Shown: piece after piece, positions 26,454 to 34,796 of the stretch
Position numbering within the stretch: the first letter of the stretch is position 1
Layout: every line of letters starts with the position of its first letter
DNA from: Ventosimonas gracilis
Lineage (GTDB): Bacteria > Pseudomonadota > Gammaproteobacteria > Pseudomonadales > Pseudomonadaceae
Direction of reading: 5' to 3'
DNA length: 34,796 nucleotides
Assembly (NCBI RefSeq): GCF_001580025.1
Contig: NZ_LSZO01000183.1
Coordinates: 1-34,796 of the forward strand
Position numbers and translations under genes: made by a program
Notes under the pieces: model-generated
What the model was told of the DNA's origin: nothing
Database searches by the model: none
The model's input: the letters and a program-made list of their open reading frames with translations, nothing else

Positions 26454-29400
26454 TTGAATATCCTGACTTTGCGCGGCCATCTCGCGCTTTCTGCCTTCCG
26501 TCACGCCCGTCTGCTTTCCCGTTTGCGCGAGGTTTCGCCAGAGGTTGCTGGCTTTACCGCGCAATTTATCCATTTTGCTGAAATAAGCGAGGCGCTATCT
26601 GCGGATGAACAGGCCACACTGTCGCGCCTGTTGGATTACGGGCAAAAGACCGCGCAGACGCAGGCGGACGGCAGACTGTTTTTGGTCGTGCCGCGTCTTG
26701 GCACGGTTTCGCCTTGGTCGAGCAAGGCAACCGATATTGCCCGCAACTGCGGTCTTACTAAAATCAACCGGTTGGAACGTGGCATTGCTTTTTGGATAGC
26801 CGGCGAATGTGCAGAGGAGCCGATTTTGCCGCTGCTGCACGACCGTATGACGCAATCCGTACTGCGCGACTTTTCAGAGGCGCATCAACTATTTCGCCAT
26901 GAAGCGCCAAGACCGCTTACTTCCATCGATATTCAGCGGCAAGGCAGGCAGGCGCTGGAGCAGGCCAACCGCGAGTTGGGGCTGGCGCTGGCTGAAGATG
27001 AAATCGACTACCTGCTGGAAAGCTTCCAAGCTCTGGGCCGTAATCCGCAGGATGTGGAACTGATGATGTTTGCACAGGCCAATTCCGAACATTGTCGGCA
27101 CAAGATTTTTAACGCAAGCTGGACGATTGACGGCAAGCCACAGGATAAATCCCTGTTTGCCATGATTAAAAATACCTATCAGATAAGCCCGCAAGGCGTG
27201 CTGTCTGCCTATCGTGACAATGCAGCGGTGATGGAAGGCGCAGCGACTGCGCGTTTTTGGCCAGATGCTGAAACCTGCGAATACGGCAAAACCATCGAAC
27301 CGGCGGCGATTTTGATGAAGGTGGAAACCCATAACCACCCCACCGCCATTGCCCCCTTTGCCGGCGCTGCGACCGGTGCGGGCGGGGAAATCCGCGACGA
27401 AGGTGCCACCGGCTGCGGTGCCAAACCCAAAGCGGGGCTGACCGGTTTTGCCGTCTCCAACCTGCATATCCCGGGTTTTGCGCAGCCTTGGGAGTTGCCG
27501 CTTGGCAAACCCTCGCGCATGGCCAGTGCACTTGATATCATGCTGGACGGGCCGATTGGCGCGGCGGCGTTTAACAACGAATTTGGCCGCCCCAACCTGT
27601 GCGGCTACTTTCGCAGCTTTGAGCAATCGGTCGATACGCCGCACGGGCGGGAAGTACGCGGCTACCACAAACCCATCATGCTGGCCGGTGGCCTCGGCAA
27701 TATCCGCCCGCAGCACGTGCAAAAGGGAACCATCTGCGAAGCGGCCAAGCTGATTGTGCTGGGAGGCCCGGCCATGTTGATCGGCCTTGGCGGCGGCGCG
27801 GCCTCGTCGGTCGGCAGCGGCAGTCAAGCCGACAGCCTCGACTTTGCCTCAGTGCAGCGCGATAACCCAGAAATGCAGCGCCGCTGCCAAGAAGTGATTG
27901 ACCGCTGCTGGCAGCTTGGGGCGGACAACCCTATTGCCTTTATCCACGATGTCGGCGCGGGAGGGCTTGCCAACGCGCTGCCGGAATTGGTCAACGACGG
28001 CGGGCACGGCGGGCGCTTTGAACTGCGCGACATCCCCAGCGCCGAATCCGGCCTGAGCCCGCTGGAACTCTGGTGCAACGAATCGCAAGAGCGCTATGTG
28101 CTGGCAATCCATCCGGCTGACCTGCCACGCTTTGAGGCCATTTGCGCGCGCGAGCGCTGCCCGTTTGCCGTGGTTGGCGAGGCGACCAAAGAGCAACAGC
28201 TACAGGTCAGCGACCGCCATTTTGGCAATCATCCGGTGGATATGCCGCTTGATCTGTTGCTCGGCAAACCGCCGCGCATGCAGCGTGATGTTCAGCATGA
28301 AGCGATTAAAGGCGACGACTTCAGCGGCAACGCTATTGAACTGAGCGAAGCGTTAAACCGCGTACTGCATCATCCGGCGGTTGCCAGCAAAGCCTTTTTA
28401 ATCACCATTGGCGACCGCAGCATTAGCGGCCAGGTGGTGCGCGAACAAATGGTCGGCCCTTGGCAAGTGCCGGTTGCCGACTGCGCCGTGACGGCGAACA
28501 GTTTTGACGGTTATAGCGGCGAGGCCATGGCGATTGGCGAGCGCAGCCCGCTTGCGCTCTTAAATGCACCCGCTTCGGCGCGCATGGCGGTGAGCGAGGC
28601 CATTACCAATATCGCTTGTGCGCCGATTGAGCAGATTTCTGACATTAAGTTATCGGCCAACTGGATGGCTGCCTGCGGCCACGCGGGCGAAGATGCCAAG
28701 CTCTATGACGCCGTTAAAGCGGTGGGCATGGAGCTTTGCCCGGCGCTTGGCATTAGCATTCCGGTGGGCAAGGATTCGCTTTCCATGCAAACGCGCTGGC
28801 AGCAAGATGGTGAGGAAAAAAGCGTTATCTCGCCGCTTTCTTTGGTGATTTCTGCCTTTGCCAAGGTGCCTGATGTGCGCCGCAGCCTAACGCCGCAATT
28901 GCGTTTGGATAAAGGCGAAACACGGCTGATTTTGCTGGACTTGGGGCGCGGCAAAAATCGCTTGGGCGGCTCTATTGTTGCGCAGTGCTTTAGCCAATTA
29001 GGTCAAGAAACGCCGGATTTGGATCATCCAGAGGACTTAAAAGCGCTATTTTCTGCCGTCCAGTCATTAAACCGTGAAGGCAAACTACTGGCTTATCACG
29101 ACCGTTCCGATGGTGGTCTTATCGCCTGTGCGCTGGAAATGGCCTTTGCCGGACACTGCGGTTTAGAGCTGGAACTGGATCACTCATCCCATCCTGTTGC
29201 CGCACTATTTAGCGAGGAACTCGGCGCACTGCTGCAAGTCCGTGAAAGCGATTGCATTGATGTCTTGGCGCAACTTTCGGCCAGCGGACTTAACGATTGC
29301 GTCCGTGTTATTGGCCGCCCCATTGCAGGCGGGCAAGTCCGTATTAGTCGGCAAGGTCAAACCCTGTTTGCTGGCGAGCGCCGCTTGCTGCAACAGGCCT

Positions 29401-30335
29401 GGAGCGAAACCAGCTACCGCATGCAGCGGCTGCGCGACCACGAAGGCTGCGCCGATGAAGAATTTGCCGCGCTACTCGATGAAACCAACCCAGGTCTTGC
29501 TTGCAAGCCTTCTTTTGACCCGCAAGACAATATCTGCGCCGCTTATATTGGCAAAGCGCGGCCAAAAGTCGCCATTTTGCGCGAACAAGGCGTTAACGGG
29601 CAGGTGGAAATGGCCGCCGCCTTCGACCGCGCCGAATTTACCGCCGTTGATGTGCATATGAGCGACCTGTTAAGCGGACGAGTCACGCTCGATCACTTCC
29701 AGGGTCTTGCCGCTTGCGGTGGTTTTTCCTACGGCGACGTACTGGGTGCGGGCGGCGGCTGGGCCAAATCCATCCTGTTCAACCCAAGGGCGCGGGAAAC
29801 CTTCGCCGAATTTTTCGCACGCCATGACCGCTTTGCCCTTGGCGTATGCAACGGCTGCCAAATGCTTAGCCTGTTGCGCGAGATCATTCCGGGCAGCGAA
29901 TACTGGCCGCGTTTTGTGCGCAATCGTTCGGAACAGTTCGAGGCAAGGCTTTTGATGGTTGAGGTAGAAGATTCGCCGTCGATTTTCCTGCAAGGCATGC
30001 AAGGCTCAAAACTGCCCATCGCCATTGCCCACGGCGAAGGGCTGGCCGAATTTAACGACGGCAAAGCGCTGCAAGCGGCGGAAAACGCAGGCTGCATTGC
30101 CCTGCGCTATATCGATAACTACGGCAAAATCAGCGAACAATACCCGGCCAATCCCAACGGCTCGCCGCGCGGCATTACCGGCCTGTGCAATCAAGACGGG
30201 CGGGTAACCCTGATGATGCCCCACCCTGAGCGGGTATTTCGCGGCGTGCAAAATACTTGGCAATCGGCAGACCGCGCAGCAGAAGATGCCCCTTGGCTAA
30301 GACTGTTTCGCAATGCACGGGCCTGGGTCGGGTAA
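26454..30335 (+). CDS. purL: phosphoribosylformylglycinamidine synthase
   Basis: Fourth step of purine biosynthesis: FGAR, glutamine and ATP give FGAM. This is the single-chain form of 1293 residues. The start is a TTG at 26454 with GAGG 7 bases upstream; the first residues ([15 protein letters not shown]) align with the start of homologues and no in-frame ATG lies closer. A linker and two AIRS-type ATP-binding halves are followed by a C-terminal class I glutamine amidotransferase domain, whose catalytic cysteine lies in GVCNGCQML (about residue 1130) and whose His-Glu pair lies in PHPERV. It stands alone, before dapA. Confidence 0.97.
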   Translation: MNILTLRGHLALSAFRHARLLSRLREVSPEVAGFTAQFIHFAEISEALSADEQATLSRLLDYGQKTAQTQADGRLFLVVPRLGTVSPWSSKATDIARNCGLTKINRLERGIAFWIAGECAEEPILPLLHDRMTQSVLRDFSEAHQLFRHEAPRPLTSIDIQRQGRQALEQANRELGLALAEDEIDYLLESFQALGRNPQDVELMMFAQANSEHCRHKIFNASWTIDGKPQDKSLFAMIKNTYQISPQGVLSAYRDNAAVMEGAATARFWPDAETCEYGKTIEPAAILMKVETHNHPTAIAPFAGAATGAGGEIRDEGATGCGAKPKAGLTGFAVSNLHIPGFAQPWELPLGKPSRMASALDIMLDGPIGAAAFNNEFGRPNLCGYFRSFEQSVDTPHGREVRGYHKPIMLAGGLGNIRPQHVQKGTICEAAKLIVLGGPAMLIGLGGGAASSVGSGSQADSLDFASVQRDNPEMQRRCQEVIDRCWQLGADNPIAFIHDVGAGGLANALPELVNDGGHGGRFELRDIPSAESGLSPLELWCNESQERYVLAIHPADLPRFEAICARERCPFAVVGEATKEQQLQVSDRHFGNHPVDMPLDLLLGKPPRMQRDVQHEAIKGDDFSGNAIELSEALNRVLHHPAVASKAFLITIGDRSISGQVVREQMVGPWQVPVADCAVTANSFDGYSGEAMAIGERSPLALLNAPASARMAVSEAITNIACAPIEQISDIKLSANWMAACGHAGEDAKLYDAVKAVGMELCPALGISIPVGKDSLSMQTRWQQDGEEKSVISPLSLVISAFAKVPDVRRSLTPQLRLDKGETRLILLDLGRGKNRLGGSIVAQCFSQLGQETPDLDHPEDLKALFSAVQSLNREGKLLAYHDRSDGGLIACALEMAFAGHCGLELELDHSSHPVAALFSEELGALLQVRESDCIDVLAQLSASGLNDCVRVIGRPIAGGQVRISRQGQTLFAGERRLLQQAWSETSYRMQRLRDHEGCADEEFAALLDETNPGLACKPSFDPQDNICAAYIGKARPKVAILREQGVNGQVEMAAAFDRAEFTAVDVHMSDLLSGRVTLDHFQGLAACGGFSYGDVLGAGGGWAKSILFNPRARETFAEFFARHDRFALGVCNGCQMLSLLREIIPGSEYWPRFVRNRSEQFEARLLMVEVEDSPSIFLQGMQGSKLPIAIAHGEGLAEFNDGKALQAAENAGCIALRYIDNYGKISEQYPANPNGSPRGITGLCNQDGRVTLMMPHPERVFRGVQNTWQSADRAAEDAPWLRLFRNARAWVG

Positions 30336-30414
30336 ACGACATTGCCCTCATGTCTTGAACAGGATTGCCAGCAGCAAGTACCATCAGCCTTTATTTTTAC
30401 CTCAGGAGCCACGC

Positions 30415-31293
30415 ATGATTGCGGGCAGCATGGTCGCGCTGGTCACACCAATGAACCCACAAGGCGACATCGACTGGCAAGCCTTAAACGATTTAATCGA
30501 TTGGCACTTGCAAGAAGGCACTAACGCCATTGTCGCCGTAGGCACCACGGGCGAGTCGGCGACTTTAAGTGTGGAGGAACATTTAGCCGTTATCCGCCAT
30601 GTGGTTAAACAAGTGAAGCGGCGCATTCCGGTGATTGCAGGTACCGGTGCCAACTCCACGCGCGAAGCCGTTGAACTGACCGAAAACGCCAAAGCCGCTG
30701 GGGCTCAAGCCTGTCTTTTGGTCGTGCCTTACTACAACAAACCCACGCAAGAAGGTTTGTACCTGCACTTTAAAACGATCGCCGAGGCAGTAGACATCCC
30801 ACAGATTCTCTACAACGTACCTGGCCGCACCGCTTGCGACCTGCTGGCAGAAACCGTCGCGCGGTTGTCACATATCCGCAATATCATCGGCATCAAGGAA
30901 GCGACCGGCGATTTGCAGCGCGGCAAGCGCATTCTGGAAACGGCCAAAGACGGCTTTTTGCTCTATTCCGGTGACGATGCCACGGCTGCCGAATTGATGC
31001 TACTGGGTGCCAAAGGCAATATCTCAGTCACCGCCAATGTCGCCCCGCGTGCCATGAGCGAGCTGTGCCAGGCGGCGATTGCCGGAATGGCCGAAAAAGC
31101 CCGCACGCTAAACCAGCGACTCGCCCCGCTGCATGAAAAACTGTTTATTGAACCCAATCCCATCCCGGTAAAATGGGCGCTTGCACAAATGGGGCGAATT
31201 AAACCCGGCATTCGCCTGCCGCTGACACCACTGGCTTACAGCTGTCATCAACCGCTGCAAAACGCTCTGCGTGAAAGCGGCTATTTGCTTTAA
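30415..31293 (+). CDS. dapA: 4-hydroxy-tetrahydrodipicolinate synthase
   Basis: First committed step of lysine and meso-diaminopimelate synthesis, condensing pyruvate with aspartate semialdehyde. The ATG at 30415 is chosen (292 residues, as in E. coli) because CAGGAG precedes it by 7 bases and the protein begins [13 protein letters not shown]. The Schiff-base lysine K161 (IGIKEATGD), Y133 ([10 protein letters not shown]) and the T44-T45 pair in VGTTGESAT are all in their standard positions. It is followed 15 bp later by bamC, a conserved pair. Confidence 0.98.
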   Translation: MIAGSMVALVTPMNPQGDIDWQALNDLIDWHLQEGTNAIVAVGTTGESATLSVEEHLAVIRHVVKQVKRRIPVIAGTGANSTREAVELTENAKAAGAQACLLVVPYYNKPTQEGLYLHFKTIAEAVDIPQILYNVPGRTACDLLAETVARLSHIRNIIGIKEATGDLQRGKRILETAKDGFLLYSGDDATAAELMLLGAKGNISVTANVAPRAMSELCQAAIAGMAEKARTLNQRLAPLHEKLFIEPNPIPVKWALAQMGRIKPGIRLPLTPLAYSCHQPLQNALRESGYLL

Positions 31294-31308
31294 ACAAGGA
31301 AAAACAGC

Positions 31309-32292
31309 ATGAAACCACTGGCCGGATGCGCCCTGCTCGCCTTATTACTGGCAAGCCAAGGCTGCGGCTACTTGCGTGACCGCAGCAATGACTACCAACA
31401 GGCGACACAAAGCCCGCCGCTGCAAGTGCCACAAGGGCTGGATGGACAGTTCCGCCCGCTTGACCCACTCTTGCCCATCCCGGAACAAGTGATAGATGCC
31501 CGCCTTGACCCGGACTATAAAGTGCCGCGTCCGCAAGCACTGCCCAGCGTTGCTCCTACTGAGTTCAGCCTGCAAGACAGCGGCGCTTCGCGCTGGATTT
31601 TGGCGCTTCGCCCACCGGCACAGGTTTGGCCTTTGGCGCTTTCTTACTTTGACGACACAGGTTTTACCCTGACGAGCCAAAATGCGCAGACCGGCGAGCT
31701 GATAACCGATTGGAAAGCCTTGCAGCCGGTAAGCGAGTTCCGTGTGCGCGTGCGCATTGAACCGGGCGTACAACGCGGCAGCAGCGAGATTTTTGTCGTC
31801 AGCGTGCAAAGACCTTCGGGCAGCAACGCCAATCCCCCCTTCCCCGAACATATCAAGACTGATGCTTTGGATGCACTACTGCTGAATGAACTGCTGGCCG
31901 GTTTAACTCAAGCCGCGGCACAAGGCGGCGCGGTTTCCTTGCTCGCGGCGCATTTTGACTCCCCTGGCAAGGTAAGCTTGAGCGACAACGCTTTAACCTT
32001 GGATACCGACTTTGACCGCGCTTGGTCGAGCATTGGCCGTGCTTTGCAAAGCGCCGGGGTGACGACTTTCGACCGTGATCGCTCGCAAGGGCTTTATTAC
32101 ATTGACAATCGCCAAACCAAAGGTTTTTGGGCAAAACTATGGGGCGAAGACGAAAAAGACAGCCCCCAGCACTATCAAATTCGCCTGAACCAAACCGCAG
32201 CTCAAGTGCAAGTCACGGTCGAACAAGACGGCAGCCCAGCGCCTGCCGATACCGCACGGCGAGTGCTTAGCTTGATACAGCAAAATCTGTAA
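31309..32292 (+). CDS. bamC: outer membrane protein assembly lipoprotein BamC
   Basis: Lipoprotein of the Bam complex, which inserts beta-barrel proteins into the outer membrane. The 327-residue precursor has a signal peptide ending SQGC, so C19 is the likely acylated residue, although glutamine at -2 is unusual for a lipobox. The first mature segment CGYLRDRSNDYQQA is the signature that binds BamD. Two helix-grip domains follow, about 100-210 and 220-327. It is located between dapA and purC, as in other gammaproteobacteria. Confidence 0.92.
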   Translation: MKPLAGCALLALLLASQGCGYLRDRSNDYQQATQSPPLQVPQGLDGQFRPLDPLLPIPEQVIDARLDPDYKVPRPQALPSVAPTEFSLQDSGASRWILALRPPAQVWPLALSYFDDTGFTLTSQNAQTGELITDWKALQPVSEFRVRVRIEPGVQRGSSEIFVVSVQRPSGSNANPPFPEHIKTDALDALLLNELLAGLTQAAAQGGAVSLLAAHFDSPGKVSLSDNALTLDTDFDRAWSSIGRALQSAGVTTFDRDRSQGLYYIDNRQTKGFWAKLWGEDEKDSPQHYQIRLNQTAAQVQVTVEQDGSPAPADTARRVLSLIQQNL

Positions 32293-32315
32293 AGGGTTCT
32301 TTCTGAAGATTATTC

Positions 32316-33173
32316 ATGACCGTTAATTTGCAAAAAATCTACTCCGGCAAAGTGCGCGACCTCTACGCCATTGACCAGACGCGCATGCTGATGGTCGCCA
32401 GCGACCGCCTGTCCGCTTTTGACGTGATATTGCCGCAGCCGGTGCCGGATAAAGGCAAGATATTGACCGCGCTGTCGGCTTTTTGGTTTGCCAAACTGGC
32501 CGATCTAGTACCCAACCACTTAACCGGCGAGCGCGTAGAAGACCTGCTGCCGCCGGAACAATGCGCCGCCTTTATCGGTCGCTCGCTGATTGTTAAACGG
32601 CTAAAACCGCTGCCTATCGAAGCGATTGTGCGCGGCTATATCGCAGGTTCCGGCTGGAAGGACTATCAAAAAACCCAAAGCATCTGCGGCATTGCCCTGC
32701 CGCCTGGCCTGAAACACGCGGCCAAACTGCCCGCGCCGATTTTCACCCCCTCGACCAAAGCTTGCGCGCTGGAGCACGATGAAAATATCGGCTTTGCCGA
32801 ATGTGAAACATTGATTGGCAAGGAACTTGCCGCCAAATTACGCGATACGGCGATTAACCTCTACCAAACGGCGGCGAGGTACGCCGAAGGCCGCGGCATT
32901 ATCATTGCCGATACCAAGTTCGAGTTTGGCCTCGACGAAAACGGCACACTTACGCTGATGGACGAAGTATTAACCCCCGACTCCAGCCGCTTCTGGCCGG
33001 CTGAAAGCTGGCAAGAAGGCAGCAATCCCCCGAGCTTTGATAAACAGTTTGTCCGCGACTGGCTGGAGCAAAGCGCCTGGAACAAAACCCCGCCCGCCCC
33101 TGACTTGCCAAAAGAAATACTGGAAAAAACCGCCGCCAAATACCAACAGGCGCTGCGGTTATTAACGGCTTAG
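32316..33173 (+). CDS. purC: phosphoribosylaminoimidazole-succinocarboxamide synthase (long form)
   Basis: SAICAR synthetase of purine biosynthesis: CAIR, aspartate and ATP give SAICAR. The 285-residue protein carries [46 protein letters not shown], and the aspartate/IMP-site region [13 protein letters not shown]. This is the long form typical of betaproteobacteria and yeast Ade1. E. coli and Pseudomonas normally have a short form of about 237 residues beginning RGKAKSVY. Gene position after dapA-bamC is nevertheless the usual gammaproteobacterial one. A REP-like repeat and an antitoxin relic follow on the other strand. Confidence 0.97.
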   Translation: MTVNLQKIYSGKVRDLYAIDQTRMLMVASDRLSAFDVILPQPVPDKGKILTALSAFWFAKLADLVPNHLTGERVEDLLPPEQCAAFIGRSLIVKRLKPLPIEAIVRGYIAGSGWKDYQKTQSICGIALPPGLKHAAKLPAPIFTPSTKACALEHDENIGFAECETLIGKELAAKLRDTAINLYQTAARYAEGRGIIIADTKFEFGLDENGTLTLMDEVLTPDSSRFWPAESWQEGSNPPSFDKQFVRDWLEQSAWNKTPPAPDLPKEILEKTAAKYQQALRLLTA

Positions 33174-33184
33174 CGGTTCCCCGC

Positions 33185-33207
33185 CCCTCTCCCACAGTGG
33201 GCGAGGG
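33185..33207. repeat. REP-like palindrome 3 (after purC)
   Basis: CCCTCTCCCA (33185-33194) and TGGGCGAGGG (33198-33207) pair with one mismatch around a 3-nt loop. It matches the repeats at 5912 and 20569, lies 11 bp after purC, and marks the point where similarity to the Phd antitoxin on the opposite strand stops. Confidence 0.6.
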
Positions 33208-33219
33208 AGTAAGAACGAT

Positions 33220-33354
33220 GTCAACAATACTCATCAGCATATGAGCTGGCTCGCCGCTATCAAGCATATAGACCACAGTATCGCCACTGGCCGCCCGCTT
33301 GGCAGCAGCGACCTGCTGATTAAATTCCCGGCTGCTGAACGTTGCCATCTGCAT
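33220..33354 (-). pseudogene. truncated Phd/YefM-type antitoxin remnant
   Basis: From an ATG at 33354, with GGAGGA 6 bases upstream, the frame encodes about 45 residues typical of the Phd family: ATFSSREFNQ...AKRAASGDTVVYMLDSGEPAHMLMSI. This is the N-terminal operator-binding fold. Family similarity ends at residue 45, 13 bp from the REP-like repeat; the frame then continues antisense through the repeat into the 3' end of purC to a stop at 32950, with no recognisable antitoxin C terminus. No PIN-domain or Doc toxin is present. A dyad ATGT-GGCA-ACAT at 33389-33400 could be its old operator. Confidence 0.7.
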
Positions 33355-33650
33355 GGCTTATCCTCCAGAAGGCTTGTGCATTACTGCAATGTGGCAACAT
33401 CTCTAGCGATTAGTCGTAAGGCATTAAAGGCAAGCCAAATATTCCTGTCTTATCGACGAGCCGGTTGGTTCAAAATAGCGAAACGCGCTTTGTCGCACTA
33501 ACCAGTAATGCCGCCTATAGAATTTCAAGGCTGATGCGATTTAAAAAGAAGCCTTGATAGCAGACATTTTCAAACAAACCCTATGCCACTTAAATTATCT
33601 GCGCCTACCCTTTGTTATCTTCAAAGAGAATTCTATGTATTTTAAAATTA
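33355..33650. other. intergenic region between antitoxin relic and pilA terminator
   Basis: About 300 bp with no convincing gene. It includes the presumed promoter and operator of the antitoxin relic (dyad at 33389-33400). A perfect 8-bp inverted repeat, TCAAGGCT/AGCCTTGA, lies at 33525-33557 with a 17-nt loop and no T tract. Base composition turns AT-rich towards the pilin gene. Confidence 0.4.
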
Positions 33651-33684
33651 AAAAACCGCTTCGTATGGTTACGAAGCGGTTTTT
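33651..33684. terminator. strong bidirectional terminator after the pilin gene
   Basis: A 15-bp perfect stem (AAAAACCGCTTCGTA at 33651-33665, TACGAAGCGGTTTTT at 33670-33684) has a TGGT loop and A/T tracts on both sides. It lies 14 bp after the pilin stop and should efficiently end that abundant transcript. Confidence 0.93.
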
Positions 33685-33698
33685 AACTTATCACTTAA

Positions 33699-34151
33699 TT
33701 ATGAGCGACAAGCTGCTGGTAGGTATTTTTTGGCAATAGTAGCACCACCATCAACACATGACCACTCAATAGAAGAAGCAGTACCACTAGACGTAGGGGT
33801 TAAAACTAGGGTCTTACCTCCAATGTCAGCAGCCACGCCAGTAGCTTTCATTGTCGCCGTAATTACGCCATTAGTACCTACCGCAACACTATCCACATAT
33901 TTACCCTTTATATCGGCTGCGGCCCCAATTCCTGCCTCTGCATTACTAGAAGGCCATGTACCTTTATCTGCATAGTACTCAGATACAGCCAATTTTTGAG
34001 CACCCGCTAAATTAAGCGCCTCAGTCACTTGCGCTCGCGCAGTATAATCTTGATAAGCCGGAATAGCTATAGACGCCAAAATACCGATAATTGCTACAAC
34101 AATCATCAGTTCAATCAGAGTAAAGCCTGATTGCTGTTTGCTGAATTGCAA
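33699..34151 (-). CDS. pilA: type IV major pilin (PilA-like)
   Basis: Structural subunit of type IV pili (adhesion, twitching, DNA uptake). The 150-residue prepilin has a short leader cut at SG|FTLIE by prepilin peptidase, with glycine at -1, phenylalanine at +1 and the conserved Glu5. The hydrophobic helix [29 protein letters not shown] follows. Two cysteines near the C terminus (WSCVDGG...PAACRS) suggest the usual disulfide loop. The only in-frame start before an upstream stop (TAA at 34167-34169) is TTG at 34151; a well-spaced ATG at 34155 is out of frame by one base. The symbol is by family; orthology to a particular pilA is not shown. Confidence 0.93.
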   Translation of the reverse strand: MQFSKQQSGFTLIELMIVVAIIGILASIAIPAYQDYTARAQVTEALNLAGAQKLAVSEYYADKGTWPSSNAEAGIGAAADIKGKYVDSVAVGTNGVITATMKATGVAADIGGKTLVLTPTSSGTASSIEWSCVDGGATIAKKYLPAACRS

Positions 34152-34406
34152 GCATGATGTTTTTCCTTATGCGGAGCATTTAATTTCCCTTGGTGCAGAG
34201 CGCAGTGCTGCGGCACCAAGACTTCTGGAAGAGTTCCTCCCCTCCTCCAATGCCAGAATGCCATAGTTAAAGGCAAATTCATAGAGAGGATACAAGCACT
34301 CGGTCGCCATTTTATGACCGTTGGCTCAAACAGATTAACCGTTTTAGCCAACCCGCAGATGAGCTATTGCCACCGGTTTTATGATGGTTGTCGCCTTTGC
34401 TCAAAA
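34152..34406 (-). promoter_or_regulatory. pilin leader and promoter region
   Basis: About 255 bp. AAGGA at about 34164-34168 (minus strand) is the ribosome-binding site. An inverted repeat TTGGTGC/GCACCAA (34190-34219), with an inner GCAG/CTGC stem, would form a strong leader hairpin. Another dyad, GTTGGCT/AGCCAAC, lies at 34320-34352. A 47-codon open frame (34167-34310, minus) ends at the pilin ribosome-binding site; I cannot support it as a gene. I looked for an RpoN promoter, as used by many pilA genes, and found none with correct spacing. Confidence 0.45.
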
Positions 34407-34674
34407 TCATCCAATCGCCAATTTTGACCAAGCCGTGCTTGAGTGCTCGTCCACCACTGCCTGGCTGGAAGGCACAGTTTCAGGTCTGTCGTTAATTTCT
34501 TCCGCTGTCTCTTGCTGGCAAAAGTCTTGCAGTTGCTGCGCTACTTTTCTATTTTTCTATCCATCCACAGACTAAAAGCATCGGGCTTGGCAAGCAGCAG
34601 CGCTTCCAATTCATGTGCCAGCTGGTTGGCAATAAAATGACGCTTTGCATCATACTGGCAAGCACGCTGATGGC
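34407..34674 (-). pseudogene. unrecognised gene, 3' part, frameshifted and cut by an IS end
   Basis: Two adjoining minus-strand frames look coding. The upstream part (from 34674) contains HFIANQLAHELEALLLAKPDAF and stops soon after MDRKIEK. The downstream part, in another frame, contains KVAQQLQDFCQQETAEEIND and ends at TGA 34407-34409. They meet at an exact 8-bp tandem duplication (TTTTCTAT twice, plus strand 34545-34560); removing one copy joins them into one frame (MDRKVAQQLQDF). The 5' part is missing because the sequence runs into the right end of an IS200/IS605-type element at 34675. The family is not recognised; it is predicted helical and glutamine-rich. Confidence 0.6.
34545..34560. 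repeat. 8-bp tandem duplication
   Basis: TTTTCTAT occurs twice without spacer. The extra 8 bases shift the reading frame of the coding remnant at 34407-34674, consistent with a replication-slippage mutation that inactivated it. Confidence 0.8.
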
Positions 34675-34796
34675 TTGACATCCTCCCCTTGCTAAAGCAA
34701 GTGGACTCCTACCGCGTCCAGCGAAGCGTTGTCGCTTTGCTGAATCACCTCGGCGGGTTCCTGCTGCTGATCCCCTACTTCAGGATTCACTTCACA
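34675..34796 (-). mobile_element. right end of an IS200/IS605-family element (partial)
   Basis: On the minus strand the 3' end of a tnpB-like gene is followed by a subterminal hairpin (CTTGC-TAAA-GCAAG, 34687-34700), then GGGGAGGATG and TCAA at 34678-34675. This is the typical right-end layout of IS200/IS605 and IS1341-type elements, where the hairpin guides single-strand cleavage at TCAA. The rest of the element lies beyond the window. In such elements the right end also encodes the omega (re)RNA used by TnpB. Confidence 0.7.
34692..34796 (-). CDS. tnpB: TnpB (OrfB) RNA-guided nuclease, C-terminal end (partial)
   Basis: Only the last 34 codons are in the window, ending at TAG 34692-34694, inside the subterminal hairpin. 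The residues begin CGEVNPE, matching the (A)CGE segment after the zinc ribbon of IS605-type OrfB, followed by the usual low-conservation Gln/Glu-rich tail (QQQEPAEVIQQ) ending GVHLL. TnpB proteins are RNA-guided DNA endonucleases that help the element persist. Catalytic residues lie outside the window, so integrity cannot be judged. Confidence 0.65.
   Translation of the reverse strand, partial: CEVNPEVGDQQQEPAEVIQQSDNASLDAVGVHLL

Noticed and set aside
32950-33219. Antitoxin frame continuing antisense through the REP repeat into purC
   Set aside because: Only the first 45 residues look like Phd; the rest translates the repeat and the complement of purC, so I limit the feature to the recognisable part.
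34167-34310. 47-codon minus-strand ORF upstream of the pilin
   Set aside because: No ribosome-binding site stands out, no family is recognised, and it coincides with the leader hairpin; mentioned only as a possibility.
34156-34406. Sigma-54 promoter for the pilin gene
   Set aside because: GG...GC pairs such as TGGTGCCGCAGCACTGC have 12-base instead of 10-base spacing, so none fits RpoN.

Overview
The window is chromosomal DNA from a motile gammaproteobacterium with moderately high GC. The order infA | clpA-clpS | cspD | icd, the pairs fadB-fadA and dapA-bamC, a sigma-54 promoter in front of the flagellar rod genes, an Ada C-domain methyltransferase and a type IV pilin together recall the Pseudomonadales. 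I cannot name a genus, and the long-form purC does not fit a standard Pseudomonas. Nearly everything is conserved housekeeping or flagellar sequence. The unusual material is in small intergenic elements and at the right edge.

Layout. 1-318: tail of an unrecognised gene, then the sucCD leader. 319-2369: sucC-sucD (succinyl-CoA synthetase), ending in a terminator shared with the convergent flagellar operon. 2430-9991 (minus): flgB-flgC-flgD-csrA-flgE-flgF-flgG-flgH-flgI-flgJ, read from a near-consensus sigma-54 promoter at 10033-10048. These genes build the rod, hook scaffold, hook and P/L rings, and the RNA-binding regulator csrA sits inside the operon between flgD and flgE. 10209-11545 (minus): a glycerophosphodiester phosphodiesterase and an O6-alkylguanine-DNA methyltransferase. 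11747-15104 (minus): fadB-fadA, the fatty-acid beta-oxidation complex. 15105-15714: a 610-bp promoter region. 15715-16296: Fe superoxide dismutase. 16311-16577: a highly structured inverted-repeat element. 16586-18388 (minus): holC-pdxB and a dodecin gene. 18547-20561: trpB-trpA. 20702-24187: infA, the ClpA-ClpS N-degron protease module and cspD. 24249-26301 (minus): icd and elbB. 26454-33173: purL, then dapA-bamC-purC.

From 33174 to the right edge the DNA looks accessory or decaying: REP-like palindromes, a truncated Phd-type antitoxin, a type IV major pilin with an odd start codon, and an unrecognised gene broken by an 8-bp tandem duplication. That gene is cut off by the right end of an IS200/IS605-type element, whose tnpB (3' end only) runs off the window.

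No complete new defence or biosynthetic system is visible. The best leads are csrA embedded in the hook operon with hairpins and GGA motifs around it, the 267-bp nested-hairpin element beside pdxB, and the TnpB/omega-RNA end that landed in a broken gene. No tRNA, rRNA or CRISPR array was found by eye.
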